Shown: positions 8,166-17,434, counted from the first letter of the stretch. The stretch: DNA of 64,000 bases from Bacteroidaceae bacterium (GCA_017541025.1 JAFXZY010000011.1:1-64000); one strand, 5' to 3'. A program made the numbers and translations. The notes: generated from the letters alone by a model not told the origin.

Positions 8166-10798
8166 TTCAGAGCCGAGTTGTTGGCTGAGTGGACAGCTTT
8201 CTCGTGCTCTTCCAGCGCTACGGATAAGCGGGCTATCTGCATCATAATTTCGCGTTGCTTTCCCTCAAGGTCTTCCATCTTGGCAGCCAGAGACTCCTGT
8301 AGCGTCTCATTATCGGCGCTGTGGTAATTGCCTTCGGCTTGCAGGGCTATGAACTGGCTGTTAAGGTCATCTACGCGAATCTGACTCCGCAGGGCATCCT
8401 GCCTGACTTTCAGAACGCGTGAGCGCAGGGTCACCCAGTCTTTCTCTTCGCTGAAAATCTCCTGTAGCTCGGAATATTGCACAGGTGGGTGGTGCATGTT
8501 GAAGTTACGAATCCAGATGTCCAGTCGGGAGTGTTCCTCGCTCAGTTTTTCGCTCAGTTCCTTACCATACATAATATGGAACTCGTTTCTGCCCCTCAGG
8601 TAGTCCGCTTCATGCTGTAGTTTCCGGGTTTCATCCAGCTCGTTCTTTTCTGCCTGTTTGGCATTCTCCATCTGTTGGTATGCCTCGTCAAACAGTTGTT
8701 TGGGCCCGGCTTCACCTGTGGTCTGCCTGATGGTATTATTATTGGTGTCAATACGGGTCTGGCGATTCTCTGTGCGGTTCTTTACCTGTTCCAAGTATTG
8801 TCTTAATAATTTTAGTTGTTCCGTCAGGGTTTCATGCTGTGTCTTGTGAAGTGCCAGTTCCTGTTCCTCGTTGGTAATCAGGCTGTTAACAGCATCCCAG
8901 GCACTGGTCAGTTTTATAATCTGTTCACGCAGGGCCTCATGGTTCTTGTCCCAGATACCTTTCCAGTCTTTAATGGTAATGCCTTCCTCCAGATGGTGGT
9001 AAACCTCGCTGAAACGGGTGTTCTCGCTGTCCATCATAGCAGCCACTCTTTCCACCTGACCGGCTCTCACCTGGCAACCTGTATTCACCTCGTTCAGTCT
9101 CACGCTCAGGTCTTTCTTCTGCTGTTCCAGCGTTTGCCGTCCTTCGCCCAGTTTGGTAATCTGAGCCATGTGGTAGTTAAAGGCATCCAGCTCTTTCTGC
9201 GCCTTCTCCGAGTCGTCGGCAGTGCTTTCTATCATGTGCCTGATCAGCGCCATTCTGGCATCCAGATTTGTGCTGGGAGAACAATCCTTGAACGATGGGT
9301 CCAGGGATGCGTAAATGCCCCATTCTTTCACATCGTCGTTCTGTCGGATGCGGATGGCATTCAGGGAACTCTCTTCCGAGAACTGTTTACCCTTGTTTTC
9401 TGCAAGGTCAAGGCGCAAGTCCTCCAGCGTCTGTTGTTTGCTTCGCAACTCAGCCAAGAGCAACTCATAGTCCGTCTTGAATTCACCTATCAGTTTACTC
9501 TGGTCAAGCATGGTGTCGCTGTGGTAAGGATGATGGGTTGCACCGCATACGGAACAACTGACACCCTCCTTTAAGTCGCTTCTCAGATGAATAATGTTCT
9601 GGCTCTTGCTCAGAAGGTAGGTCTGTTCTTTTTCGTGACAGAGGCGGGAGAGTTTGCCCACCTGCGTCTCCATTTCCCTGATGTTGCGCTCAGTGTTATC
9701 GATGTGCAGACGCAGTTCGTTCAGGGTCTGGGTTTTCTCATCAATGCTGTTGTATCCAACAGAAATCTGATGCCAGAGCGATTGGGCAGAAATCAGCATC
9801 TGCTTGAGGCTTTTCAGTTGCATGGCACGTTCCTGCAGCTTGTAGCTGTCTTGTCCTAAGATGCTGGCCCTGTGGGTATGCAGTTCGCCTTCCAAGGTTT
9901 CTATTTCCGACGAAACCTCCTGGTATTTGCTGAAAACCCTTTCCAAGAGTTTGTTTTCCTCGTTTTGCTTCTGAAGCGCGTCAGCATGCAGGTTCTTGGT
10001 TTTCTGCCGCTGTTCTTCTACTTCCTGAAGGTTGTCCAGAAGGAGCAGGTTCTTCTCGGCATGCTGAATCATCTGTTCATGAATTTCCATGCTCTGGCGT
10101 TCCTCCATGTGGCGAGCGAGTTCTTCTGAGAGAACATCTATCCTTTGTTCTGTCTCAGAGATGCTGCCTTCCAGCATACTTACCTGCTCCTGGGCTTTCA
10201 CCGAGAACTCAGCCAGATTGTCTATTTCTTCCTCGTAAGCCTGATTAGAACCCAGAAGGGTGAAGGCATGGAAAATCAGGTCATGAATATTATAAAGCCT
10301 TTCCTCGGCGCTCTTGCGCTGGTTTTCCATCTGAGTTTGCAGTTTCTCCTGTTTGTTCCAGGCTTGGCGGATCTCGTCGCTTTCATGTTCCAGGATGCTC
10401 AGGCTGCGCTTGTTCTGCGCGGTAAGCTTCTCCAGAACATCCCTTCGCTGGAAGGCTCCCTGAATGCTCTCAAACATTTCAAAACGTTCCAGTTGGCGGA
10501 TATCGTTCGCCATGGAAGCCTGTAGCTTGTTTAATTCGAAGAGGTGGGCCTTCTCATGCTTGAGTTCCAGTTTCAGCTTGTTGTATCTGCGCAGCCAATC
10601 CTGCTGCTTGCGCAGTTGCTCCATACTTTCCTCAATGTTGTTCAGTTTGGTTTCTGCCAGCCGTTTCATCTCTTTAACCCTTTGAAACTGCGTAGCATTC
10701 AACATCTTCGGATTCCGTGTGGGCTGGGGTGGGGCTGCAAAGGTGTTTTGCTCTGTGTCAGTAATCTGCTTGTCAGTATTTTTGCTAAAAATATTCAT
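8138..10798 (-). CDS. SbcC/Rad50-like coiled-coil zinc-hook protein lacking ATPase heads
   Basis: The 886-residue product is nearly all heptad coiled coil. Midway, at residues about 415-419 from this start, is CSVCG followed by ATHHPYH. This matches the CxxC zinc hook at the tip of SbcC/Rad50 arms, including the preceding LKEG and trailing HP. The halves either side are of similar length, as in SbcC. There is no Walker A loop at the N-terminus and no ABC signature or Walker B at the C-terminus, so the ATPase heads are absent. The first 50 residues look disordered. I place the start at 10798, because the ATG at 10831 lies upstream of the -7 box at 10819-10826. No sbcD neighbour is present. A structural or dimer-bridging role is inferred. 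Confidence 0.75.
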   Translation of the reverse strand: MNIFSKNTDKQITDTEQNTFAAPPQPTRNPKMLNATQFQRVKEMKRLAETKLNNIEESMEQLRKQQDWLRRYNKLKLELKHEKAHLFELNKLQASMANDIRQLERFEMFESIQGAFQRRDVLEKLTAQNKRSLSILEHESDEIRQAWNKQEKLQTQMENQRKSAEERLYNIHDLIFHAFTLLGSNQAYEEEIDNLAEFSVKAQEQVSMLEGSISETEQRIDVLSEELARHMEERQSMEIHEQMIQHAEKNLLLLDNLQEVEEQRQKTKNLHADALQKQNEENKLLERVFSKYQEVSSEIETLEGELHTHRASILGQDSYKLQERAMQLKSLKQMLISAQSLWHQISVGYNSIDEKTQTLNELRLHIDNTERNIREMETQVGKLSRLCHEKEQTYLLSKSQNIIHLRSDLKEGVSCSVCGATHHPYHSDTMLDQSKLIGEFKTDYELLLAELRSKQQTLEDLRLDLAENKGKQFSEESSLNAIRIRQNDDVKEWGIYASLDPSFKDCSPSTNLDARMALIRHMIESTADDSEKAQKELDAFNYHMAQITKLGEGRQTLEQQKKDLSVRLNEVNTGCQVRAGQVERVAAMMDSENTRFSEVYHHLEEGITIKDWKGIWDKNHEALREQIIKLTSAWDAVNSLITNEEQELALHKTQHETLTEQLKLLRQYLEQVKNRTENRQTRIDTNNNTIRQTTGEAGPKQLFDEAYQQMENAKQAEKNELDETRKLQHEADYLRGRNEFHIMYGKELSEKLSEEHSRLDIWIRNFNMHHPPVQYSELQEIFSEEKDWVTLRSRVLKVRQDALRSQIRVDDLNSQFIALQAEGNYHSADNETLQESLAAKMEDLEGKQREIMMQIARLSVALEEHEKAVHSANNSALNQVPESDMC

Positions 10799-10818
10799 TG
10801 CTTTCAGTTTTTTCTGTG

Positions 10819-10879
10819 CAAAGGTAGACATTTAATTCATAATTCACAATTCATAATTCATAATTATTTTGTACCTTTG
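10819..10879. promoter_or_regulatory. Divergent -7 boxes (zinc-hook gene and hisS) around a short repeat
   Basis: Minus-strand TACCTTTG at 10819-10826 serves the zinc-hook gene and plus-strand TACCTTTG at 10872-10879 serves hisS. Between them, 10834-10866 is a tandem 'word' repeat of AATTCATAATTCACAATTC type. Confidence 0.6.
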
Positions 10880-10908
10880 CGCCGCAAAATGAAATTTCTG
10901 TAGAGACA

Positions 10909-12267
10909 ATGGCACAAAAAACAAGTATACCAAAAGGAACGCGCGACTTTGGCCCTCAGGAGATGGCCTGCCGTAATTACATCTTTAATACCATCCGTCA
11001 GGTCTATGCCCTGTATGGTTTTCAGCAGATAGAAACTCCCGCTATGGAGAATCTGGGAACCTTGATGGGTAAGTATGGCGAGGAAGGTGATAAACTGCTC
11101 TTCAAGATTCTGAACAGCGGGGATTTCCTGAGAGGAACCTGCAGCGAGGAGATAGAAAAAGGTGCAACCGGTCATCTGGCTGCTCTGTTGTGCGAGAAAG
11201 GTCTGCGTTACGACCTCACTGTTCCCTTTGCCCGTTTCGTGGTGCAGCACCGCGAGGAACTGACACTTCCCTTCCGCCGTTACCAGATTCAGCCCGTTTG
11301 GCGTGCCGACAGGCCTCAGAAGGGACGCTATCGCGAGTTCTATCAGTGCGACGCCGATGTTGTGGGAAGCGATAGCCTGCTGAACGAGGTAGAGCTGATG
11401 CAGATAGTTGATACCGTCTTCCTGCGTTTTGGCATTCGTGTCTGCATAAAAATCAACAACCGCAAGATTCTTTCCGGCATTGCCGAAATGATAGGTGCTG
11501 CTGATAAGATTGTGGATATCACAGTAGCCATCGATAAGCTGGACAAGATAGGCCTGGAGAATGTGAATGCCGAACTTCTTGAGAATGGACTGTCCGAGGC
11601 TCAGGTAGAGAAGCTTCAGCCCATCATCAACCTGTACGGAACCAATGCCGAGAAGATAGCCACCATGCGCCAAGTGCTGAAGGACAGCGAGGTAGGACAG
11701 AAGGGTATTGATGAGGTAGAATATGTCCTCTCTAAACTCTCAACTCTCCAATCTCAGCTGGAGTTAGATCTCACACTGGCTCGCGGCCTCAACTATTACA
11801 CGGGCTGTATCTTCGAGGTGAAAGCCCTCGACGTTCAGATTGGCAGTATAACAGGTGGTGGCCGGTATGACAACCTTACGGGCATCTTCGGTATGCCAGG
11901 CATCAGCGGGGTGGGAATTTCCTTTGGAGCCGACCGTATTTACGATGTGCTGAACCAGTTGAATCTTTACCCCGAGGAAGTAACTACAGCCACTCAGCTG
12001 TTGTTTATCAACTTCGGTGAGACAGAAACCAATTACTGCCTGCCCATTGCCGACAAAGCCCGTCAGGCAGGAATCCGTACCGAGATATATCCTGATAGTG
12101 TAAAGATGAAGAAGCAGATGCAGTATGCAAATGCCAAGAACATCCCCTTTGTGGCCATAGCCGGAGAAACGGAAATTGCCGAGGGCAAGGTCATGCTCAA
12201 GAATATGCTTTCAGGCGAGCAACAACTCGTTACTCCCGACGAACTTCTGTCATTTATTCATATATAA
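10909..12267 (+). CDS. hisS: Histidyl-tRNA synthetase
   Basis: HisRS is a class II synthetase that charges tRNA-His. The 452-residue product begins with the family's [11 protein letters not shown] and contains the class II motif 2 region ([12 protein letters not shown], then [32 protein letters not shown]). It also has the HisA motif [10 protein letters not shown], the second histidine-specific motif GGGRYDNL, motif 3 ([11 protein letters not shown]), and a C-terminal anticodon-binding domain. The ATG at 10909 lies 29 bp after a -7 box. Codons around 11738-11762 resemble the CTCAACTCTCAATT word repeat seen elsewhere, but the protein has normal length there, so nothing looks inserted. The 3' end overlaps the convergent M15-NamZ gene by 14 bp. 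Confidence 0.96.
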   Translation: MAQKTSIPKGTRDFGPQEMACRNYIFNTIRQVYALYGFQQIETPAMENLGTLMGKYGEEGDKLLFKILNSGDFLRGTCSEEIEKGATGHLAALLCEKGLRYDLTVPFARFVVQHREELTLPFRRYQIQPVWRADRPQKGRYREFYQCDADVVGSDSLLNEVELMQIVDTVFLRFGIRVCIKINNRKILSGIAEMIGAADKIVDITVAIDKLDKIGLENVNAELLENGLSEAQVEKLQPIINLYGTNAEKIATMRQVLKDSEVGQKGIDEVEYVLSKLSTLQSQLELDLTLARGLNYYTGCIFEVKALDVQIGSITGGGRYDNLTGIFGMPGISGVGISFGADRIYDVLNQLNLYPEEVTTATQLLFINFGETETNYCLPIADKARQAGIRTEIYPDSVKMKKQMQYANAKNIPFVAIAGETEIAEGKVMLKNMLSGEQQLVTPDELLSFIHI

Positions 12268-14107
12268 GGTACTTCTTCCTTTTTTGCTTGAATTGCTCTA
12301 CGCCATCTTTCCAGCGGGCTCGGATTTCGGTCTCGCTGCGACCTTCCTCAATCATCTCGCGGACGTAGGTCTGGCCTAACAGTTTGTCGAAGAATGAGGT
12401 AAAGAAGCCTTCAGCCTTGCCCTGTTTCTGCAGGCACCGGTAGGCATCTATGACGTAGGCCAGACTCATCTGCTGTTGCCATATTTTCTCGTAGGGTAGG
12501 GCAGAGAGGTCCATGCCGTAACACTTCTGTCCCAGCAAAGTCGGATTTGTGGCTCCCGGCATGCTCTGTGGCGTAAAGGAGTAAGTATGGCACTCATGTA
12601 TCTGCGGATGTCCGTACTGCTGGAAGGGCTTGTCCGTTCCGCGACCCATGCTGACGACTGTACCCTCGAACGGGCAGAGCGATGGGTAGAGGTAGATGGA
12701 CTGCATGTTGGGCAGATTGGGCGACGGCGCCACAGGCAGGGCGTAGTGCGTCTGATGCGTATAGTTCTGGCAAGGGATGACCGTCAGTTGGCACTCATTG
12801 CCCTCGTTCAGCCACTTCTCTCCTACAGCCATGCGTGCCAGTTCGCCCAGCGTCATGCCGTGTACTACGGGGATGGGCAGATGTCCTACTCCGCTGCGCA
12901 GCGTCATATCCAGAACGGGGCCGTCAACATAGTGCCCATTGGGGTTGGGACGGTCCAGTATGATGACTTCCCGCCCGTATTTCGTACAAGCATCCATCAG
13001 GTGACACATGGTGACGTAGTAGGTGTAGTAGCGTAAACCCACGTCCTGAATATCCACCAACAGCACATCGAACAGACGCATGGCCTCCTCCCCAAGATTC
13101 TTTTTCCGGTTCTGTCCGTATAACGAAAGAATGGGGGTGCCTGTGCGTTCATCCACTTCGTCACCCACGACGGCTCCTGCATCGGCACGACCTCGGAAAC
13201 CATGTTCGGGAGAGAATACTGCTGTTACGTTTATTCCCTTTCTTACAAGCAGGTCTAACACATGCTCCGGTTCTGTTCCCACAAGTCCTGTTTGGTTGCT
13301 GAACAATGCAACACGCTTCCCGTTGATAAGGGGCAGATAAAGATCTGTCTGCTCGTCGCCCGTCATCACACGCTTGGTTATTTTAGCCTCGTCTTTCTCG
13401 AAATGCTGATAGTCCTTACGGCTTTGCCACTCACCGCCCCATTTGTAGCCATAGGTCTTGAAGAGCCGGTAAGCAAGGTCGTTGTGGTCTATCTTGTATC
13501 GGAAAGACTTACTGCGGTTGACATATCCGGCAGCCGTTGTAGGTTGAATCTCAGGAGTTTTTCCCTTGCGTGGAATCACGTAAGGATTGTAAAGGGTATT
13601 CAGGTCAACGGCCAACCCCCTTGCATGCTTCGACAGGTGTTGGGAACCGCTAATGACCCGATAGCAGAAGCACGAAGTGTTGTTGGCCCTCATCTGTTGT
13701 TCATCGTCTGCCCCATAGTTATCAGGCAGCACCATGCGCTGGATGGGGTAGCGGGCTTGGTAGAGCTGGCGGAAGATATCTACAAGTTCATGTGCGATGG
13801 CAGCATTACATATCATCTCGCCGAGGTGTGTCTGCTGGTCGTAGTCCCAATGCAACAACTTCAGGTAACGGAGGTCCTTGCGCCCGATGTAGGGGTTATC
13901 CTTGTATGTCAGGCCCTGCATACGGCTCCAAACGTCGTCAGGTATTTCTACGGCTACGAAGCATCGGGCCATGCCATAGCGTTCCACAGCCTCGCGGCTT
14001 ACTATCTCGCCTGCCTTCCACTGCTTCAGTCTGATGTTTTCTTGTGCCATGAGGGTTGGCAGACACAACAGAAAAACTGCTAATAATGTTGTGATTCTTG
14101 TCTTCAT
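12254..14107 (-). CDS. Secreted fusion of an M15-type D-Ala carboxypeptidase and a NamZ-like N-acetylmuramidase (DUF1343, GH171)
   Basis: After a signal peptide (residues 1-21), the N-terminal half carries the M15 peptidase zinc signature: [10 protein letters not shown] at 159-168 (His161, Asp168) and DYQHFE at 232-237 (His235). Such enzymes trim peptidoglycan stem peptides. From residue about 260 the protein is DUF1343, the family of exo-beta-N-acetylmuramidase NamZ. It opens with [15 protein letters not shown], has SPEHGFRG at 299-306 (Glu301 is a candidate catalytic residue by family comparison), then [14 protein letters not shown] and ILDRPNPNG. NamZ removes terminal MurNAc from glycan chains. 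Joining both activities suggests a periplasmic enzyme for peptidoglycan turnover or muropeptide recovery. Total length is 617 residues. The order and motifs are seen; the substrate is inferred. Confidence 0.88.
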   Translation of the reverse strand: MKTRITTLLAVFLLCLPTLMAQENIRLKQWKAGEIVSREAVERYGMARCFVAVEIPDDVWSRMQGLTYKDNPYIGRKDLRYLKLLHWDYDQQTHLGEMICNAAIAHELVDIFRQLYQARYPIQRMVLPDNYGADDEQQMRANNTSCFCYRVISGSQHLSKHARGLAVDLNTLYNPYVIPRKGKTPEIQPTTAAGYVNRSKSFRYKIDHNDLAYRLFKTYGYKWGGEWQSRKDYQHFEKDEAKITKRVMTGDEQTDLYLPLINGKRVALFSNQTGLVGTEPEHVLDLLVRKGINVTAVFSPEHGFRGRADAGAVVGDEVDERTGTPILSLYGQNRKKNLGEEAMRLFDVLLVDIQDVGLRYYTYYVTMCHLMDACTKYGREVIILDRPNPNGHYVDGPVLDMTLRSGVGHLPIPVVHGMTLGELARMAVGEKWLNEGNECQLTVIPCQNYTHQTHYALPVAPSPNLPNMQSIYLYPSLCPFEGTVVSMGRGTDKPFQQYGHPQIHECHTYSFTPQSMPGATNPTLLGQKCYGMDLSALPYEKIWQQQMSLAYVIDAYRCLQKQGKAEGFFTSFFDKLLGQTYVREMIEEGRSETEIRARWKDGVEQFKQKRKKYLIYE

Positions 14108-14192
14108 TGTTTGTAAAATTACAGAGAAAAACAGATTATTCCCATTTTGTGGTCGATAAAGGCACTTTTTTTATAAAAAAAGAGGTTCCGGG

Positions 14193-14223
14193 TTTGTCAG
14201 TTTCAGAAATTGTTGTACCTTTG
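14193..14223 (+). promoter_or_regulatory. Promoter of rplM-rpsI (TTTG, 19 bp, TACCTTTG)
   Basis: TTTG at 14193-14196 and TACCTTTG at 14216-14223 are separated by 19 bp, a full Bacteroidetes promoter. Transcription would start near 14230, giving a leader of roughly 135 nt. Confidence 0.8.
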
Positions 14224-14367
14224 CACGCCGATTATTATCAAGGTGGGCAGAAAATGCCTTCCATGCATGTAAGAATAGCTTGTTCTTTGGCCAGACAAAG
14301 CAGTTCGGTAAAAGCATGCAAAAAAAGTGAATTAGTAGTAAAAACAAAAAGAACAAAAAAACAAAGA
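14224..14367 (+). promoter_or_regulatory. Structured 5' leader of rplM, candidate L13 autoregulatory RNA
   Basis: The leader holds two small hairpins: GGCA-GAAAA-TGCC at 14246-14258 and CTTTG-GCCAGA-CAAAG at 14285-14300. It also has a possible longer pairing between TGCATG and GCATGC copies, then an A-rich run to the ATG. Comparative work has proposed an L13 leader in Bacteroidia (from memory). This region has the right place and size, but I have not matched it to that model. Confidence 0.5.
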
Positions 14368-14829
14368 ATGGACACTTTGAGTTACAAGACCATCTCTATC
14401 AACAAGGCAACCGCCAAGAAGGAATGGGTTGTAGTAGATGCTACAGACCAGGTTCTGGGTCGCCTCTGTACTAAGGTGGCAAAATTGCTGAGAGGTAAGT
14501 ACAAGCCCGAGTTTACTCCTAATGTAGACTGTGGCGACAATGTAATCATCGTTAATGCCGAGAAGATTCGTCTGACTGGTAAGAAGATGACAGATCGTAT
14601 CTATTATTCTTACACAGGTTATCCCGGTGGACAGCGCGAGGCAACTCCCGCCAGCATCCTGGCAAAGCCCAACGGTGCAGACAAGCTGTTGCGTAAGACT
14701 GTAAAGGGTATGCTCCCCAAGAATAAGTTGGCAGACCGTCTGCTGAGCAATCTGTACATCTATGAAGGTGCAGAGCACAAGCAGCAGGCTCAGAGCCCCA
14801 AGGCAATTGATATTAACCTGTATAAATAA
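14368..14829 (+). CDS. rplM: 50S ribosomal protein L13
   Basis: L13 is an early-assembling protein of the large subunit. The 153-residue product has the family pattern: WVVVDATDQVLGRLCTKVAKLLRGKYKPEFTPNVDCGDNVIIVNAEK in order, then YYSYTGYPGG, LLRKTVKGMLPKNKL and the final LYIYEGAEHKQQAQ. The frame is open much further upstream. I place the start at the ATG at 14368, which is preceded by an A-rich leader and gives a normal N-terminus; the extended frame would run through the promoter and leader. The rpsI gene follows after 9 bp, the conserved L13-S9 pair. Confidence 0.96.
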   Translation: MDTLSYKTISINKATAKKEWVVVDATDQVLGRLCTKVAKLLRGKYKPEFTPNVDCGDNVIIVNAEKIRLTGKKMTDRIYYSYTGYPGGQREATPASILAKPNGADKLLRKTVKGMLPKNKLADRLLSNLYIYEGAEHKQQAQSPKAIDINLYK

Positions 14830-14838
14830 TAGTAAGAG

Positions 14839-15237
14839 ATGAGCGAAGTAAAATATATTGCTAATGCATTGGGTCGCCGCAAGAGTGCTGTGGCTCGCGT
14901 ATATGTTGCTGAAGGTAATGGTAAGATTACTATCAACAAGAGAGATCTTACTGAATATTTCCCCAGCCCCATCCTGCAGTTTGTGGTAAAGCAGCCTTTG
15001 AACCTGTTGGATGCTGCCGAGAAGTATGATATTAAGGTAACCATGTTTGGTGGTGGCTTTACCGGTCAGTCACAGGCATTGCGTCTGGCTATTGCCCGCG
15101 CTTTGGTTAAGATTAATGCAGAGGACAAAAAGGCACTTCGTGCTGAAGGCTTCATGACTCGTGATAGCCGTGAGGTTGAGCGTAAGAAGCCAGGTCGTCC
15201 AAAGGCACGTCGTCGTTTCCAGTTCAGCAAGCGTTAA
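14839..15237 (+). CDS. rpsI: 30S ribosomal protein S9
   Basis: S9 sits in the head of the small subunit, with its C-terminal tail reaching the P-site tRNA. The 132-residue product has NALGRRKSAVARVYV at the start and GGGFTGQSQALRLAIARAL in the middle. It has the family C-terminus ERKKPGRPKARRRFQFSKR, whose final SKR is the tRNA-contacting tail. It is cotranscribed with rplM. The stop codon overlaps a weak -7-like box for the rpsB leader transcript. Confidence 0.97.
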   Translation: MSEVKYIANALGRRKSAVARVYVAEGNGKITINKRDLTEYFPSPILQFVVKQPLNLLDAAEKYDIKVTMFGGGFTGQSQALRLAIARALVKINAEDKKALRAEGFMTRDSREVERKKPGRPKARRRFQFSKR

Positions 15238-15397
15238 TATTTGTCGGATGGTTAGAAACGCCGCTTAGTTTAGTATCTAAATCTGCGTGACTCCTATATA
15301 ATATAATAAGGTATAATCGGGTGGACTACTCGCAGATTGATTCTAACGTAGAGAAAGAATTAAAAAGAAAGTAAACAAAACAAACAAAACAAACAAA
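15236..15397 (+). promoter_or_regulatory. Structured leader between rpsI and rpsB
   Basis: Two nested perfect stems can be drawn: GTTAGAA (15251-15257) with TTCTAAC (15341-15347), and AATCTGCG (15280-15287) with CGCAGATT (15331-15338). A small CCT/AGG hairpin lies inside. A near -7 box (AATATTTG, 15236-15243) would start RNA right at the outer stem. After the structure comes an A-rich AAACAAAC run to the ATG. This looks like a regulatory leader for S2/EF-Ts expression. Its identity is not established. Confidence 0.6.
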
Positions 15398-16270
15398 ATG
15401 TCAAGAACAAATTTTGATACACTGTTGGAGGCCGGTTGTCATTTCGGTCACCTGAAGAGAAAGTGGAATCCCGCTATGGCTCCCTATATTTTCATGGAGC
15501 GCAATGGTATTCATATCATCGACCTGCACAAGACCGTTGCTAAGGTGGATGAGGCTGCTGAAGCTATGAAGCAGATTGCCAAGAGCGGAAAGAAGATTCT
15601 TTTTGTAGCTACTAAGAAGCAAGCTAAGCAGATTGTGGCAGACAAGGCTACATCTGTAAATATGCCCTACGTTATCGAGCGTTGGCCCGGCGGTATGCTG
15701 ACCAACTTCCCCACAATCCGTAAGGCAGTTAAGAAAATGGCCAATATCGACAAGTTGACAGCTGACGGAACATTCAGCAACTTGTCAAAGCGCGAAATTC
15801 TGCAGGTACAGCGTCAGCGTGCCAAGTTGGAGAAGAACCTTGGTTCTATTGCCGACCTGACCCGTCTGCCCGCGGCCCTGTTTGTAGTTGACGTATTGAA
15901 GGAGCAGATTGCTGTTCGTGAGGCAAACCGTCTGGGTATTCCCGTATTCGGTATTGTTGACACCAACTCTAATCCTGACAACATCGACTTCCTGATTCCT
16001 GCCAACGACGATGCAAGCAAGAGCGTAGAGGTTATCCTGGACGCTTGCTGCGCTGCCATCAACGAAGGTCTGGAAGAGCGTAAGGCAGAGAAGGCTGATA
16101 GCGATGCTGCTGCTGAGCAGGAAGACCAGCCTGTAGTAAAGCGTACTCGCAAGAAGGCTGCTGCTAAAGAGGCTGCTGCAGAGGCTGCTGCCGAGGCTCC
16201 TGTAGAGGAAACTGCTGAGACTCCTGCAGAGGAAGTTGCCGAGGCTCCCGCAGAAGAGACCGCTGAGTAA
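15398..16270 (+). CDS. rpsB: 30S ribosomal protein S2 with an Ala/Glu-rich C-terminal extension
   Basis: S2 binds between the head and body of the small subunit. The first 225 or so residues are standard S2: LLEAGCHFGHLKRKWNPAMAPYIF, then RWPGGMLTNFPTIRKAVKKM, then LPAALFVVDVLKEQIAVREANRLGIPVFGIVDTNSNP. The last 60 or so are a low-complexity tail of Ala, Glu, Pro and Val with a basic patch (KRTRKKAAAKEAAA), repeating AEEVAEAPAEE-like units. Acidic or Ala-rich tails on S2 occur in Bacteroidetes, but the length varies. The gene heads the rpsB-tsf pair, which is conserved across bacteria, and is preceded by a structured leader. Confidence 0.96.
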   Translation: MSRTNFDTLLEAGCHFGHLKRKWNPAMAPYIFMERNGIHIIDLHKTVAKVDEAAEAMKQIAKSGKKILFVATKKQAKQIVADKATSVNMPYVIERWPGGMLTNFPTIRKAVKKMANIDKLTADGTFSNLSKREILQVQRQRAKLEKNLGSIADLTRLPAALFVVDVLKEQIAVREANRLGIPVFGIVDTNSNPDNIDFLIPANDDASKSVEVILDACCAAINEGLEERKAEKADSDAAAEQEDQPVVKRTRKKAAAKEAAAEAAAEAPVEETAETPAEEVAEAPAEETAE

Positions 16271-16310
16271 TTAATTCATTTACAAATCATTAAAATAAAG
16301 AAGACGTACT

Positions 16311-17303
16311 ATGGACGTTACAATGACTGATATTAAGAAGCTCCGTGAGATGACCGGTGCTGGCCTGGCTGACTGTAAGAAGGCTTTGGCTGAGTCTGAC
16401 GATATGGACGGTGCCGTTGCATACCTCCGCAAGAAGGGTGCTGCCGTTGCTGCTAAGCGTAGCGATCGCGAAGCTTCAGAGGGTTGTGTTCTCGTAAAGG
16501 CTGAGAATGGCTTTGGTGCTATCATTGCTTTGAAGTGCGAGACCGACTTCGTTGCCAACAATGCTGATTTCGTTGCTCTTACTCAGAAGATTCTGGATGC
16601 TGCTGTTGCAGCTAAGGCTAAGTCTCTGGACGAGGTTAAGGCTCTTCCCCTGGGTGATGTAACTGTAGCAGATGCTGTTACAGAACGCAGCGGTGTTACC
16701 GGTGAGAAGATGGAGTTGGATGGATACTGCTACATCGAGTCTGAGAATATTGCTACTTACAACCACATGAACCGCAATGGTCTTTGCACCATGCTGTCAC
16801 TGAACAAGGCTGTAGAGGATCCCACCGTTGGTAAGAACATTGCTATGCAGATTGCCAGTGCAGCTCCCGTTGCTATCAACGAGGATGGTGTTCCTCAGTC
16901 TGTTAAGGACAACGAGATTGCCGTTGCTATCGAGAAGACCAAGGCTGAGCAGATTCAGAAAGCTGTTGAGGCAGCTATCAAGAAAGCTGGCTTCAACCCT
17001 GCTCACTTCGATTCAGAGGATCACATGGAGAGCAACCAGACCAAGGGCTGGATTACAGCTGAGGACGTAGTTGCTGTTAAGAAGATTATTGCTGATGTAA
17101 CAGCAGAGAAGTCTGCTAACCTGAACGAAGCAATGATTCAGAATATCGCCAAGGGTCGTCTGAACAAGTTCCTCAAAGAGAGCTGCCTGATGAGCCAAGA
17201 GTATATTTGGGATAAGAACTTCACCGTTGCTTCTTACTTGCAGTCTATAGATAAGGAACTGACAGTTACAGATTTCAAGCGTTTCACACTTCGTGCTGAA
17301 TAA
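16311..17303 (+). CDS. tsf: Elongation factor Ts
   Basis: EF-Ts is the nucleotide exchange factor that recycles EF-Tu from GDP to GTP form. The 330-residue product starts with the N-terminal module TMTDIKKLREMTGAGLADCKKALAES and the CETDFVANN signature. It continues through the dimerisation core (MAAS-type region replaced by QIASAAPVAINEDGVP) to a C-terminal FTVASYLQ segment. Size is as expected for Bacteroidetes, whose EF-Ts is longer than that of E. coli. The ATG at 16311 is used, because MDVTMTDIKK aligns with the family. A terminator follows 28 bp after the stop. Confidence 0.96.
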   Translation: MDVTMTDIKKLREMTGAGLADCKKALAESDDMDGAVAYLRKKGAAVAAKRSDREASEGCVLVKAENGFGAIIALKCETDFVANNADFVALTQKILDAAVAAKAKSLDEVKALPLGDVTVADAVTERSGVTGEKMELDGYCYIESENIATYNHMNRNGLCTMLSLNKAVEDPTVGKNIAMQIASAAPVAINEDGVPQSVKDNEIAVAIEKTKAEQIQKAVEAAIKKAGFNPAHFDSEDHMESNQTKGWITAEDVVAVKKIIADVTAEKSANLNEAMIQNIAKGRLNKFLKESCLMSQEYIWDKNFTVASYLQSIDKELTVTDFKRFTLRAE

Positions 17304-17331
17304 TTTCTGTCACGAACTGAAATAATTTCAT

Positions 17332-17372
17332 AAAAAGAGTGAGCCTTTCGCATGATAGGTTCACTTTTTTTT
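17332..17372 (+). terminator. Rho-independent terminator after tsf
   Basis: GTGAGCCT (17339-17346) pairs with AGGTTCAC (17357-17364) through a ten-base loop, flanked by an upstream A run and followed by eight Ts. It closes the ribosomal operon. Confidence 0.85.
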
Positions 17373-17434
17373 GTACATTTGGCTATCGCCGAACTTACTT
17401 CCGTTCGGAAAAGAAAAGAAAAACAAGCTTTTCT

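Noticed and set aside
10864-11673. Long open frame of 269 codons on the minus strand
   Set aside because: It lies wholly antisense to hisS, has no family resemblance, and arises from codon bias on the opposite strand.
11738-11762. CTCAACTCTCCAATCTCAG in hisS, similar to the word repeats
   Set aside because: HisRS has normal length and sequence pattern here, so there is no evidence of an insertion; chance or local conversion is possible.
13262-14083. 273-codon open frame on the plus strand
   Set aside because: Antisense to the M15-NamZ gene, whose motifs are clear.
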